64,000 bases of DNA from the NCBI GenBank assembly GCA_944472155.2, contig OX235277.1:39076758-39140757 (forward strand). Reading direction: 5' to 3'. This DNA is from Trichobilharzia szidati (lineage: Eukaryota > Platyhelminthes > Trematoda > Strigeidida > Schistosomatidae). The notes beneath the pieces were generated by a model. That model saw nothing but the letters and a program-made list of their open reading frames with translations, was not told the origin of the DNA and searched no databases. The position numbers and the translations under genes are program-made. How positions within the stretch are numbered: position 1 is the stretch's first letter; the number at the start of each line of letters is the position of its first letter. Positions 54,090 through 63,825 of this stretch are shown here, piece by piece.

Positions 54090-54290
54090 ATAAATTTATT
54101 TATTTTTATTATAGCTTGAAACCACACAGTATTTTTCGTACAAGTATGGAATTTTATGCATGTGATATCGGTAGCCCAAATTTAGCAGGCCGACCAATTG
54201 ATATCAGGTGTGCGTCGTCATGGGATCGAACCCTGGACCATGTGCATAGTCGGCGGGAGTCCTAACTGCTGTGTCACCGACGCACACATA
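54090..54290 (-). repeat. SINE-C copy
   Basis: Reversed head with 'tgggatcgaaccctgg' and 'gtgtcaccgacgcacac', body 'gatatcggtagcccaaattt', A-rich end at 54090-54115. More diverged than 41300-41502. Confidence 0.75.
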
Positions 54291-54294
54291 ATCT

Positions 54295-55047
54295 GAAGTA
54301 TACCAAGAGATGTAGTGTTTTTGCAGATAAAGAGGGAACCAGTTATGTATAGTTTTTCTACATTTCCTTCAAGAATTGCTCAGCGTCTAGTTGGAAGCTA
54401 ATTAAATGTGCACACGAGTTTATGTAGTACTCATTTGATCTTATTTCATACTTTTAAAAATACGAAATACAGAAGAGTTTAAGCAACATTTTCATGGATG
54501 AAAATTCTGGTAGCCGAGTGATTTAATCAGGCCACCAAAAATCAATACACTTTACCCGACACATTTTTTGATAAATAAAATGTTACATATCTGGTTTAAT
54601 TGTGTAGCACTGACTGAATATATCAAGGTTTAAACTTTGACTTTGCCCTAATGACTATGTACCAGCCTCAGGTTTGAAATTAATTTGAGAAAGCTGACCG
54701 AAAAAGATAACTTGAATTTGTAAATTCAAACTCTACAGTTTGTTTGCTCGTGAAGATGCTACGCCTGTGGGATGCTCTGCAGCGAGGTCAGGATCAGATG
54801 AGGATTCATTTACTTCCCGAAGTACTTGTAAGCCAGGAAAAGGGGTAACATTGTCGGTGACAGGCTAGCCAACTCAAGCCGTAAAATCAACGTCATCCCT
54901 ACTGAAATTTCAAAAACTTGACATTATTTTTAATTTTTTTTGTTACTGCGATCAGAACGAAGGCGCTCATTTCACTTGAAAATTTTGCTGATCAAACGAC
55001 ATGAGGTTGGATAAAAGCGTTGAGGAAGTCTAAAATTTAGGTAGAAT
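54295..55047. other. Mostly unique; a decayed SINE-B near 54720-54930
   Basis: 'gatgctacgcctgtggg', 'gtaagccaggaaaaggggtaac', 'acaggctagccaac', 'tccctactgaaatttcaaaaac' follow SINE-B order loosely. The rest shows nothing. Confidence 0.35.
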
Positions 55048-55058
55048 ATGATATATTT

Positions 55059-56189
55059 GAGGTGACCCACAACGGAAGACTCACTCACCGAGGCGTTCGA
55101 AGTGAATACGGCAGGAGTAAAACAAACTGACTATCTGCCTGTTATCACCCACGATGATATTCTTAATTGTGGTGGACTGGATTATATATCCCAAAGAATG
55201 TGCACAGGGAGTGAGTGAGAAGACAAGAATACGCTGAACTGATTGATAAGAAGACCCTAGAAAATTTGGATTTCATGCGTGGATGATTTATGTTTAATGT
55301 GACACACACAGACACAAACTCGAAAAACTTGCAGGCGTAAACCAACTAACTGGCTGAGGAAGCACGCAGTGAAGATAGGAGTCTAGATGAACATAGAGAA
55401 GACGGAGGTGAGAAAATACCCACCAACCAACAGCAACATCAACAACAATAATAACCAGCACAAATCACCATCAATGGGAGAGACTTGGCAGAGGTTGCCT
55501 TCTTCAGTTATCCAGCCAGGAAGCACAGTGTCAACCACAGGCAGTCAGACAACAAGGATGAAGATGTCAAAGCCAGCCAGCAAGAATCGGAAAGGTAAGA
55601 TACACCGTCAACCTGAAACCAGTTTGCAAATCTTCCACTTCACTCACTCAGTTAGCATAAACAACAAGATTCGGATTCTGTTCAATACAAATGTGAAGTC
55701 ATTCCTTCTATACGGGTGAGAAACTTGCAGTGTGTGTCACAAAAAGGATTTCAAACAGCCTGTTGCAGACTATTATCCACAGCTGCCTTCTTCGCTAGCT
55801 CCATACTGAAGATCGAAAGGCCAGCCGGTTAGAAACAATTAGCAACAAGAAACTCTTCAGTGGAACAAACCAACCAAGAGCCGATCGCGCAACAGATAAA
55901 TAGGAGAAAATGGAGGTGGATTGATCGAAAATACGTTGAGGAGGCCGTCAAATGACATCTAGCGCAATGTAGGCAATTGGTCGAGTGGAATCCAAGTGGA
56001 AAGTGACAAGTGGGTCGGTGGTGCGAGGGTGACATGAAGTAGGTTGTGTGAGTTTGGAGGAGGAGATGATGGATTATGGGAAATCTTGGAGCTAACCAGC
56101 TGAAGAGGACAGCGGAGAATAGAAAAAGTAGAGGTATGTTGTTGAAGCCCACCTATGTTCCACTTGGAACCCAAGGGAATAATAATATA
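55059..56189 (+). pseudogene. RTE-clade LINE, 5'-truncated, decayed
   Basis: It starts in 'ggtgacccacaacggaagactc' (VxHNGRLTE region), then the LSPMIF region in decayed form, 'VVDWI' at 55170, LENLDFMRG with FADD lost to an insertion at 55270-55290, MNIEKTEVRK (55387), ITINGRDL in altered form, NNKIRILFNTNVKSFLLYG (55660-55720), 'RRKWRWID' and 'ctatgttccacttggaaccc', ending in AAT units. atgatatattt (55048-55058) and atgatacattt (56190-56200) bound it, ten of eleven alike. Confidence 0.85.
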
Positions 56190-56284
56190 ATGATACATTT
56201 CATAATGATTTTTCGGGTAAAGAAGTAGTTATCCTGTGAGAGTGAACATCTAGCTAACTGGTTATTAAAAACGTATTTATCTTC

Positions 56285-56450
56285 ACCTGGTCGGTTAGAG
56301 AGATTATTGGAAACTAGGTAGCACTTCCCCGCACTGTTAAGTCCTATTTTAGGCACCTCAGCAGTGCGAACCCACTATCCCTTCAGGACCAACGGGACCA
56401 AAGCTGGTTGCCTATTCAGCCACTGTGGCTGGAATTCAGTGTGACCTGTG
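56285..56450 (-). repeat. SINE-A fragment, reverse, diverged
   Basis: 'cggttagagagattattggaaac', 'aggcacctcagcagtgcgaaccc', 'caggaccaacgggacc', 'tattcagccactgtgg'. Confidence 0.5.
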
Positions 56451-56624
56451 AATACAATATGGGACTATATACTATCACAGTGTCAAAGTTCTACACACTT
56501 GTCAATCATGCAATTTTATTGGTTTGAAACGTACTAAACAGTTTCTAGAATGATAAGTCTTAAGACATTTATGAATTATATATTCATGATATTTTGATTA
56601 GAAACAGAGTATTATTTATTCAAC

Positions 56625-56925
56625 TTAATATGAACTTTCCCGTTGATTCATTGGACCGAAGTACTCAGTCTCAGGTTGACATATCAGCTATTTGTGCAGA
56701 TGCTTCAACGATGTCTGATTATCTAACTTGAAGTAAATTGGGGGTATGATGACTAGTAATGGTGGTACTGGGTTCAAGCCTCAGGGCAAGGAACACTATT
56801 ACTCACTCACTCACTTACCCAATGGGGAATGCACCTATATCTAGTGGCTGATGAGTCAAAAATATGACGAAATGCGATTCCTGGTAGATTCCACTGCTAT
56901 TAGTCACCCATCATCCACCAATTCA
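56625..56925 (+). repeat. Hammerhead SINE, most complete copy
   Basis: 5' unit 'gttgattcattggaccgaagtactcagtctcagg' (in two overlapping runs), 'gacatatcagctatttgtgcag', then a B box 'tactgggttcaagcctcagg', 'cactcacttacccaatggggaatgc', the ribozyme, and 'ccactgctattagtcacccatc'. The 5' unit is also present in 58380-58490, which fixes it as part of the element. Confidence 0.75.
56835..56892 (+). ncRNA. Hammerhead ribozyme, core intact
   Basis: CTGATGA 56848-56854, stem II GTCA...TGAC, GAAA 56869-56872, then 'tgcgattc' and 'ctggtagatt'. Stem III has lost its self-complementarity (tgcgat) and the cleavage triplet reads TTC, so activity may be reduced. Confidence 0.7.
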
Positions 56926-57744
56926 ATTCAGAGTATTATTCAGTTTATAACAAAGAATTCATGAATATAATTCACATTTTATAATTTAGAGGTAAAAACA
57001 GAAATCACTCAACTTATGTGTAAGTTGACTAAGTGAATTGGAATAATCACTAGTATCATATTTGTGTATGTTCAGTATATTGTTTGTTTTAATTCTAAAT
57101 TGACATCAACTACCGAAATGTCTGTCGAGTGTGTCGGTGGCTGGGGATCGAACCCAAAATTACATGAGGCGTGGTTGACGAGCATTCTAATACTGTGAAG
57201 TCAACGCACATTCTTTTATGTCGTTAGTCTCATCTTAAAATCCTACCTACTATAACGCTGTATTTGTTTTCACTTTAGAAAAGCATTATTATAATTGTTA
57301 TTGGCTATGTGATGTTTCCCCAGACGTAACGTAACATTCTAGTTTGAAGTACTTAAATCTACCGTTCTCAACACTAATTACCTATGTAATATAGTTAATC
57401 TAAATTAATTATTTAGATAATTGAGGATTGTTTTGCAAACTTCTCTCTTTGTTGTAATTAATTTGATGATTAATGTAAATTAGTAAATAGCTATTTTTGT
57501 TTTTGTTTTTTTGGAGGGGGTTGGCGTGTTATACGCGTGTTGCTTTTGATTCCCATCAACTGTTGACATCAAGTTGTCTCGATCGTTATCCAGTATGGGA
57601 GACAGTTTAATAGTATAGTTGCATAGTCTGGAATACAAACTACCTTATCTATAGAGTATTAGAACACTGGTTACCATGACACTTGATGAGCGTACCTATT
57701 GTTTTTCAATGTGTTTTGAAGTAGGTTTGTGACATAACTTCTAG

Positions 57745-58015
57745 AGTTTTCATTAGTACGTATCCACCGCAAGGGTTCAAACCTAGGACCTCTGGGTTAT
57801 GGGGCGAGCTTGTCAGGCCATGTAGCCACTGGGATCCGACCCAGGTGTCTGTGGATTCCAACTTCTGAGAACCGGAACGTCCTTTATCTGAACCTTGGTG
57901 ATGAGTGGGACGAAACAGATGTCCAGTACTCTCTGGGTGGTTTTCCAATTGTTCTCTAACGAATGTCAGCTCTTGACGAATCCTGTAACCATTCGAATCC
58001 CTGCAAATCAACACA
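57745..58015 (-). repeat. SINE-A foldback, right-arm counterpart
   Basis: Inverse of 48060-48350: 'gcaagggttcaaacctaggacc', 'gccactgggatccgaccc', 'gacgaaacagatgtccag', 'gaatgtcagctcttgacg'. Confidence 0.75.
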
Positions 58016-58096
58016 CGTTAATACATTTTCGTTTGGATATTTGATATTAAGTTATGAATTGGTAAAATCATTTTTGATAAGGTATGTATTTAGACG

Positions 58097-58200
58097 GCTT
58101 TAGAGCGATATCTGAGCATGTAATTAGAATTTAATTGGTGGTGCATCCAGTTGACGAGTCACAAATAGGACGAAATGCGCATCTGTAAATCAAAAAAAAA
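58097..58200 (+). repeat. Truncated hammerhead SINE, right arm only
   Basis: 'gatatctgagcatgtaattag', 'gtgcatccagttgacgagtc', 'taggacgaaatgcgcatctg', then an A-run. The core reads TTGACGA for CTGANGA. The left arm has 'ctttaaagcgcgagacaggg'-type text continuous at this point, so this is a later insertion. Confidence 0.65.
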
Positions 58201-58282
58201 TACAGAGAGAAAGAGTTCTGTCTGGTCTGTGTTAACCGACTGGGCTTCAGGTTTCACAGTTAGAGAACATAAAATTGTATTT

Positions 58283-58494
58283 AGAATTTAATTGCTGGAT
58301 GGTGACTAGCTGTGGAATCCAGGATGCGTATTTCATCCTATTTAGGACTCGTCATCTGGATGTACCGCCAGTTAAATTCTAATTACATGCCCAGATATCG
58401 TCGAAGCATCATCTGCACAAGAAGCCGACATGTCAACCTGAGACCGAGCACTTCGGTCCAATCAATCGATGGGAAAATCTGAAATTTGAGTTAA
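58283..58494 (-). repeat. Hammerhead SINE insertion with 14-bp duplication
   Basis: Bounded by ataaaattgtattt at 58269-58282 and 58495-58508, exact over 14 bases. The left duplication arm has a single copy of this target. In its own orientation (minus) it begins with the 'gattggaccgaagtgctcgg' unit and ends after the ribozyme with 'gctagtcaccatccagc' and an A/T tail. The tRNA-like head is deleted. Confidence 0.85.
58315..58366 (-). ncRNA. Hammerhead ribozyme, one core change
   Basis: In reverse complement 'tacatccagatgacgagtcc', 'taggatgaaatacgcatcctgg'. Stem I ATCCAG/CTGGAT is perfect, GAAA is kept, ATC cleavage triplet kept, but the core reads ATGACGA for CTGANGA. Confidence 0.65.
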
Positions 58495-59473
58495 ATAAAA
58501 TTGTATTTTCATGATTTGATGCTGCTAGATATTTTCAGTCCATTGCCTCGGGAATACTTCGTTTTTAATTGTATCTATGTGGTACCTCTTCATCAAAAAG
58601 GGGGCGTATTTAAGCTATGTCAGTAAAATTGTAACAACACGAAGCAAGACACGGAAGTCAAGGTATATTTTGCATTAGGGAAACCGCTGTTTATATACAT
58701 ACAGCTTATATTCGTTAACCAATCAGTGAGCGTGTGATTTTGGTTTACAATAAATGACACGAAATAGAATGTTCAAATATACATTACATAGTATTCTGTT
58801 GTTAATGCAGTATTGAACTGTGGGAATATATGAGAATAATATTCCGTTGGAACACATTGTCTTTATCACATCACCACAATATGATCCCTCTGCCTTTAGA
58901 ATACTATTATTAGCTTGAGTAGGGTTGTAAATGAATTAAAATTTGAAAGGATTAGTTTCCACTTTTATGACAAAGAATTCAGCGAAGGAAATTCTCTATT
59001 CGACGATTTTATTTTCTTAGCTGTACAATCGTATATTTATGTATATGAGTTACAAAAGACAATAACAATCAGTTTTCTTGTGGATGAGTGTGTGAGGGTG
59101 TGTGTTAAAGTTTGACAGTCAGTGGAAATACTAAAGTGCTATTATAATAATTATAATGTTGGTGTATAGGATTATGAGTCACAGTTGAATCGATTAGATG
59201 GATATATGAGTGAATAACTAAATCAATAGAGGTCAGCCTAAAGTTCAATGGACGGTATGTGTGAAATAGGTGATCGGAAAATAAAGTACATTGGGGAGTG
59301 TGAACATGTGAATAGAAAATAATGGAGACGACATAGAATGACTGAAATGTCGCAACAGCAGTAGACTGGATAAAGTGTTAGAATATGATAACATGCTTGT
59401 AAGTTTCCAGACCGTAGATATTACGAACTTCCTAGAATAATTTGAGCACCGAGTCAGATTGATTCATTATAAA

Positions 59474-59640
59474 TTATTTGAATTCATCCCAGCGTGTTAA
59501 GAAAATCAAAACAAGATCTGTTTTCTGAACGTTTCGCTGTGTAAATCTGCTGAAGAAGCTGTGGCTTACACAGCGAAACATTCAGAAAACATATCTTGTT
59601 TTGATTTTCTTAACACGCTGGGATTAATTTCAATAATTTA
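59474..59640. repeat. Near-perfect palindrome in the right arm
   Basis: Arms of about 70 bases around a ~20-base centre, matching 46692-46852. Here the hammerhead-like end is better kept: CTGAAGA (59556-59562), stem GCTGTG/CACAGC with loop 'gctta', and GAAAC. One extra A stands between the first core element and the stem compared with a canonical hammerhead. Confidence 0.8.
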
Positions 59641-59739
59641 TTATGATAACATGAAGTGAAATGAAATAAAACAAACAAGGAATATGTAGTAAAGAAGGAT
59701 AACAAGGTTGTTATGTGAATTACATAGTAAAATTCAGAC

Positions 59740-60780
59740 CATGGGGTGGTAACGAAAGAGATCGTACAAGTTGTTTTTGCACACAAAGTTGTGGCTTTAT
59801 GTTATTTTATGTATTGCTAAAGCCTGTGCTATGCAACAAAGCAAATGCACTCGTGTCCCATTGGGTAAATTTTGTCATACTTTGTAGACTATATTGAAGG
59901 ATGTGTGAGATGATGCTGTGTGGTCAATATCTACAATATGTTGCAATATCGACTAATTAATTGTTACCGCTACTTTCTGCTTTGCTCAGCCGAACTCGGA
60001 GTTGCTCTCGAAGGCAGTGGCGGGATATGTTTCTCGACGAAAGATTTATATGCCTATCCCCGCAAGAGCAGGTGAACCTATAAACACACATGGAATTAGA
60101 CAGTCGAGGTAACATTTCGTTGATATTAAGGTGCACTAGTGGACGGCTAGAATAGATGATTCGTGAAGTGTCAGCAATGAACGTATTTCTCAATGATCTC
60201 ATCAGGCAATTTTTGTGTATCTCACTAATAGCGTAGTGGATACCCGTTCTCTATAAAGGTTTCTTCCAGTTGTTTGAGTTCTTCATCACTACTATCTTCA
60301 CAACAAATTCTCGGGACCCGAGTTGATAGAGAACGGCTTAGATTGCTTTTTCTGTCTATGTGGAGAAAAATGTAAAAATTGTTCAGTTGTCGTGTCGACG
60401 TCGAATTTCTATAAATAGATCTTTTCAAAGACTGGTCAGCTCTCCTTTTGAGTAGTACATCAAAGGAAGATATGTTTCCCTTAGTTTCGTTTTCTGAAGT
60501 GAACTGGATAGCAGGATGATTGTCACATTGAATACTTTCAGGATGTCATTCAAGCTGCAGTTCTCCTCGCAAATAATGAACCTGTTATCCAATTATCTTT
60601 TGTAGAAGTTAAGCCTCTTTATCTCAGGTGTGAGAGTACTGCTTTCCATTCTAGCCAAATAGAAGTCTGCTAGTGACGGCCCAAGTGGCGAGCCCATAGC
60701 TACTCGATCTCTATGTCTATAGATTTCATCGTTGAAAAAAAGAAATTGGACATTGAGATTATATCGAAGTATTTAGCTCT
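59740..60780 (-). pseudogene. PLE reverse transcriptase end, connector and GIY-YIG
   Basis: On the minus strand: VQFLFFNDEIYRHRDRVAMGSPLGPSLADFYLARMES in two runs (60760-60640), the PLE RT motif (VAMGSPLGPxLA) just before the catalytic region. Then RFIICEENCSLNDIL (60590-60545), SLKRSIYRNSTSTRQLNNFYIFL, RICCEDSSDEELKQLEETFIENGYPLRY (60310-60228), a shift, FIADTSRIIYSSRPLVHLNI, MLPRLSNSMCVYRFTCSCGDRHINLSSRN (60110-60030, YIG replaced by HIN), SRHCLREQLRVRL. RT catalytic DD is in the missing part between 60640 and 60590, where the text jumps. Dead. Confidence 0.85.
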
Positions 60781-60957
60781 TTTAGGTATGATGTGGGAAT
60801 TCCTACGCTTACATTATGTAAGTCTATGTAATTACAAATGAAGCAAACAGTTTCATTTAATGGAACACTGGCAAAAACTGAGCGCATACCAAGTGACAAC
60901 ATAGTTTTCCCAGTAACATTAATATCATTAACTGCTTGTTATTGTCTTTTGTAGTTC

Positions 60958-60977
60958 ATATATATATATATATACGA
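60958..60977. repeat. AT microsatellite
   Basis: About 18 bases of (at) beside the PLE end. Confidence 0.8.
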
Positions 60978-61084
60978 TTGTACATCTATGAAAATGAAAT
61001 CGTCGAAAAGAGAATTTTCGTAGCTGAAATCTTTGTTTTTATGTCTCAGTAAGGATTAATAATTTAATTAAAAATGAGATGCCT

Positions 61085-61215
61085 TGGTTAAATCAGTTAG
61101 AGAACCATTAGAACCATTGATGGGCATGGCTGTTTCGTCCTGATTCCTGGGACTCTTCAACACTACTCAGGTGCGCACCTGTAATGAACCAGATCCCTGC
61201 AAAACAATGCTTTCT
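61085..61215 (-). repeat. SINE-A fragment, head deleted
   Basis: 'aatcagttagagaaccattag', 'ggctgtttcgtcctgattcctgggactcttcaa', then directly the tail 'gatccctgcaaaacaatgcttt'. Confidence 0.55.
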
Positions 61216-61219
61216 CACT

Positions 61220-61800
61220 GAAAAATGCCAAAAGATTACAAGCCATCCGCTGAACGTTAGAGTCTTTCTTTTCAGAAGTGATGGGGTGTATGTGTCTGTG
61301 TGACGGGGGTCTAGTCCCTTAAAGAAGATCACAGAGCACTTCCAGAACGAATGTATATATGTAAATGTAGGAGGAAATAGATACCCTATGTATGTCATTT
61401 TCAGCTGCCTCTTATCTAATTTCCGCTTTTCATGTTTAAGTAAGTACTTTTTATGTGTAATTACATTAGTATGATGAGAGATAATGGCAAAGTTATATAT
61501 TCTCATTTAAACGAGATATACACAAATGTATGTTCTAATTGTTATATAATGCGAATATTTAAAAGGTATATAGCTATTTAGCCGATATAAAAACTTCCTA
61601 TAATTTGTATAGTTTTTGAGAGATATTTATACGTATAAATATATAATGATTATTATTATAATTATCATGCAATTAGAGTTTGACTTCCGGAACAATGTCA
61701 CATTATAAAAGAATTACATACATGATATCAATAATTGTACCCTGTGTATTACCTCTTTCTTGTTTAATCAATAAAAAAGACTGATCATATAACAGTTATT
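61220..61800. other. No gene recognised
   Basis: AT-rich; the 132-residue minus frame at 61108-61506 overlaps SINE-A at one end and shows no domain, so it is not called. Confidence 0.3.
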
Positions 61801-61804
61801 ATTA

Positions 61805-62285
61805 CGATGTGATCACGGATTGATATCAGTTAGAGAACCATTGAAAACCAGAACTGGAGTACTGGAAGCTGTTTCATCCTAGTTTGGGAATCATCGGCAG
61901 TGCGCACCCACCACTAGGGTTCGAACCCACGGCCTTTAAGTTACAAGGCAAGCTCGTATACCATTCAGCTACTAGGACCCGATTCACTGAGCAGCCCATC
62001 AATTCTAACTTCTGCCACTTCGTGGTGGATTTAGCGCAACCACCATCGGGTCCCAATGGCTGAATGGTATACGAGTTCGCTAGCCTTGTAACTGGAAGAT
62101 CCTGGGTTTGAACTCTGGTGGTGGGTGCGTGCTGACGATGATTCCCAAACTAGGATGAAACAGCTGTCCAATCCAGTACTCCAGTGCTGGTTTTCAATAG
62201 TTCTCTAACTGCTGATATCAATTCGTGATCAACTCGTAAAAACCAAAAGTATTCCTTACAAACCAACTATAGAAGGTTATTATTA
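61805..62285. repeat. SINE-A foldback pair, well kept
   Basis: Reversed half 61810-62044 ('gatatcagttagagaacc', 'gctgtttcatcctagtttggg', 'agggttcgaacccacggcc', 'caagctcgtataccattcagc') and forward half 62044-62285 ('cgggtcccaatggctgaatgg', 'tgggtttgaactctgg', 'ccaaactaggatgaaacagctg', 'cttacaaaccaactatag'). Confidence 0.8.
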
Positions 62286-62359
62286 TATAAGTAGAGTTTC
62301 AGTGTGTTATCTGCTGTCTTTCTAAACTGACTTCATGGTTTCCCACAAACTCACATTTC

Positions 62360-62585
62360 CCCTCCGCTTCAAACAAGCTAGAGGCTTGAAGTTTCGGTAG
62401 CAGTGGTATTGATTTTTACAGGATGCTGTTGCTGGCCTCATGCCCAACCTTCTCTCGCTACCAGACTTATTACTGAACTTAGCGAGGTAATGGAGGAGTT
62501 CTTCGGTGGCCGGAGATGGAATCCCGAACCACATGAGGCGTGGTTGGCGAGCATTCTATCACCACTGTGCCATCGACTCGCTCAG
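62360..62585 (-). repeat. SINE-B copy, reverse orientation
   Basis: 'caagctagaggcttgaagtttcgg', 'gctggcctcatgcccaacc', 'ttagcgaggtaatggagg', reversed head 'ggagatggaatcccgaaccac', 'gtgccatcgactcg'. Confidence 0.75.
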
Positions 62586-62619
62586 TGTATATTGGATTAG
62601 TACAACACTTTTAGGATGA

Positions 62620-63090
62620 ATAGTGTTTAGGCATGCCTAAGATAGCGTACATCAGTGGTCACGCACCCAACCTCTGTTCGATTCCTGATTGAAGCTTACT
62701 GGCCGATGGCAGGCATAGAAATAAAAAGTAAGGCTTAGTGCCAAGGACTAGCAATCTCAATCATATAAAAAACAAGAAACAATGCAACTGTTATTGAAGA
62801 ATTGAAACTTAAAGCCTGGAGCTGTATGCTTCACTGGGAATACAAAGAGAGGAAAATAACTGTTTTAGGAGACACGCGTTATGACTGTGGAACTGATCAT
62901 GTTTTTTGTTTTGTTTTGTTTTGTATTCCTTGCCTTCTTAGTAGAATATAAGACCTTAAGCTTTCAAGATCCAACAAAAGTGATGTCGCCAACTTCACTT
63001 CCAACCTTCCTTCTTTTCGTAGATTGTTACTGGCTGGTACACTAGGCAAGGTTTATGAAGGTGTCGGCTGGCGAGAAGTCTACCAATGAA
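62620..63090. repeat. Two decayed SINE-B copies
   Basis: Forward 62635-62855 ('gcgtacatcagtggtcacgc', 'ctctgttcgattcctg', 'gcttcactgggaatacaaag') and reversed 62910-63090 ('gtattccttgccttcttag', 'ttccttcttttcgtagattg'). Confidence 0.5.
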
Positions 63091-63259
63091 CTGGTGACGC
63101 ACAAATTCATTGAATTACTGTAGTGATAATAATTGGCCAGTTCATAGTACTGATTGACAATGAATTCGACTGTGTGCACGGAGGGAAAAGAAACCATATT
63201 TCTCACACAACCTACTACCAGACTGAAGAAATCATCACGAATACAAGATTATGATTCAT

Positions 63260-63281
63260 CAATATATATATATATATACCG
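63260..63281. repeat. AT microsatellite
   Basis: About 20 bases of (at). Confidence 0.8.
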
Positions 63282-63284
63282 TCA

Positions 63285-63784
63285 AGTGATAGTTTGCGAG
63301 ATTTGATTGGCTACAGGATTAGTCACGGCCTAATATCAGTTAGAGAACCATTGGTTAACCACCCAGGGAGTAATGGTCAGTCATTTCGTCCTAGTTCGGG
63401 CCTCTTCACAGTACACACCCACCATCAGGGTTCAAACGCTGGACCTTCCGGTTACGAAGTGAGCTTGACAGTTAATCTGATGCTCATTGCCGACTGGCCG
63501 TTTATATGAAGTACCTCAGGTTCTATTGAGCAGTCGTAACCAGCTGGCTCAACTATGTAAGGCAAGAGGACTTTTCCATTGTGCTAAATACATATCACGA
63601 ACTGACAGACCTTGGAATTCACGGAACACTGGGTCGAGTTTCAGTCTCTGAGTGGTCTACGAGCTCACCTCGAAACCAGAAAGCCCTGGGTTCGAACCTC
63701 AGTGGGAACGTAATGCCGATGAGTCCTTGAGTGGGACGAGATGGCTGTCCAGTACTCCCAGCTGGTTTTCCAATGGTTTGCTAA

Positions 63785-63800
<16 letters not shown>
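63285..63800. repeat. SINE-A foldback pair
   Basis: Reversed half 63290-63475 ('gattggctacaggattagtcacgg', 'ttagagaaccattgg', 'cagggttcaaacgctgg'), forward half 63490-63795 ('aaccagctggctc', 'gagtttcagtctctgagtgg', 'cctgggttcgaacctcagtgg', 'tggctgtccagtactccc', 'ctaactgata'). The right end is replaced by an AT repeat. Confidence 0.75.

Positions 63801-63824
<24 letters not shown>
63788..63824. repeat. AT microsatellite
   Basis: About 36 bases of (ta). Confidence 0.9.

Positions 63825-63825
<1 letters not shown>

Larger units (their letters stand above)
57125..60575 (-). repeat. Right arm of a large inverted duplication
   Basis: Reverse complement of 45655-48990 (see that entry). Specific to this arm: a truncated hammerhead-SINE piece at about 58097-58200 and a full insertion at 58283-58494. 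Confidence 0.85.
58960..61040 (-). mobile_element. Penelope-like element with RT motif and inverted ends
   Basis: Terminal motifs face each other: 'gacaaagaattcagcg' with 'gaaattctctattcgacgat' at 58970-59010, and 'atcgtcgaaaagagaattttcg' equivalent at 60998-61020. Coding remnant 59720-60780 (minus). The same end is present at 47285-47345, 39200-39250 and 38045-38105. It overlaps the right duplication arm up to 60575; beyond that it is unique to this side. Confidence 0.75.

Noticed and set aside
61108..61506. 132-residue minus-strand frame
   Set aside because: One end is SINE-A translation and the rest is AT-rich background without motif.
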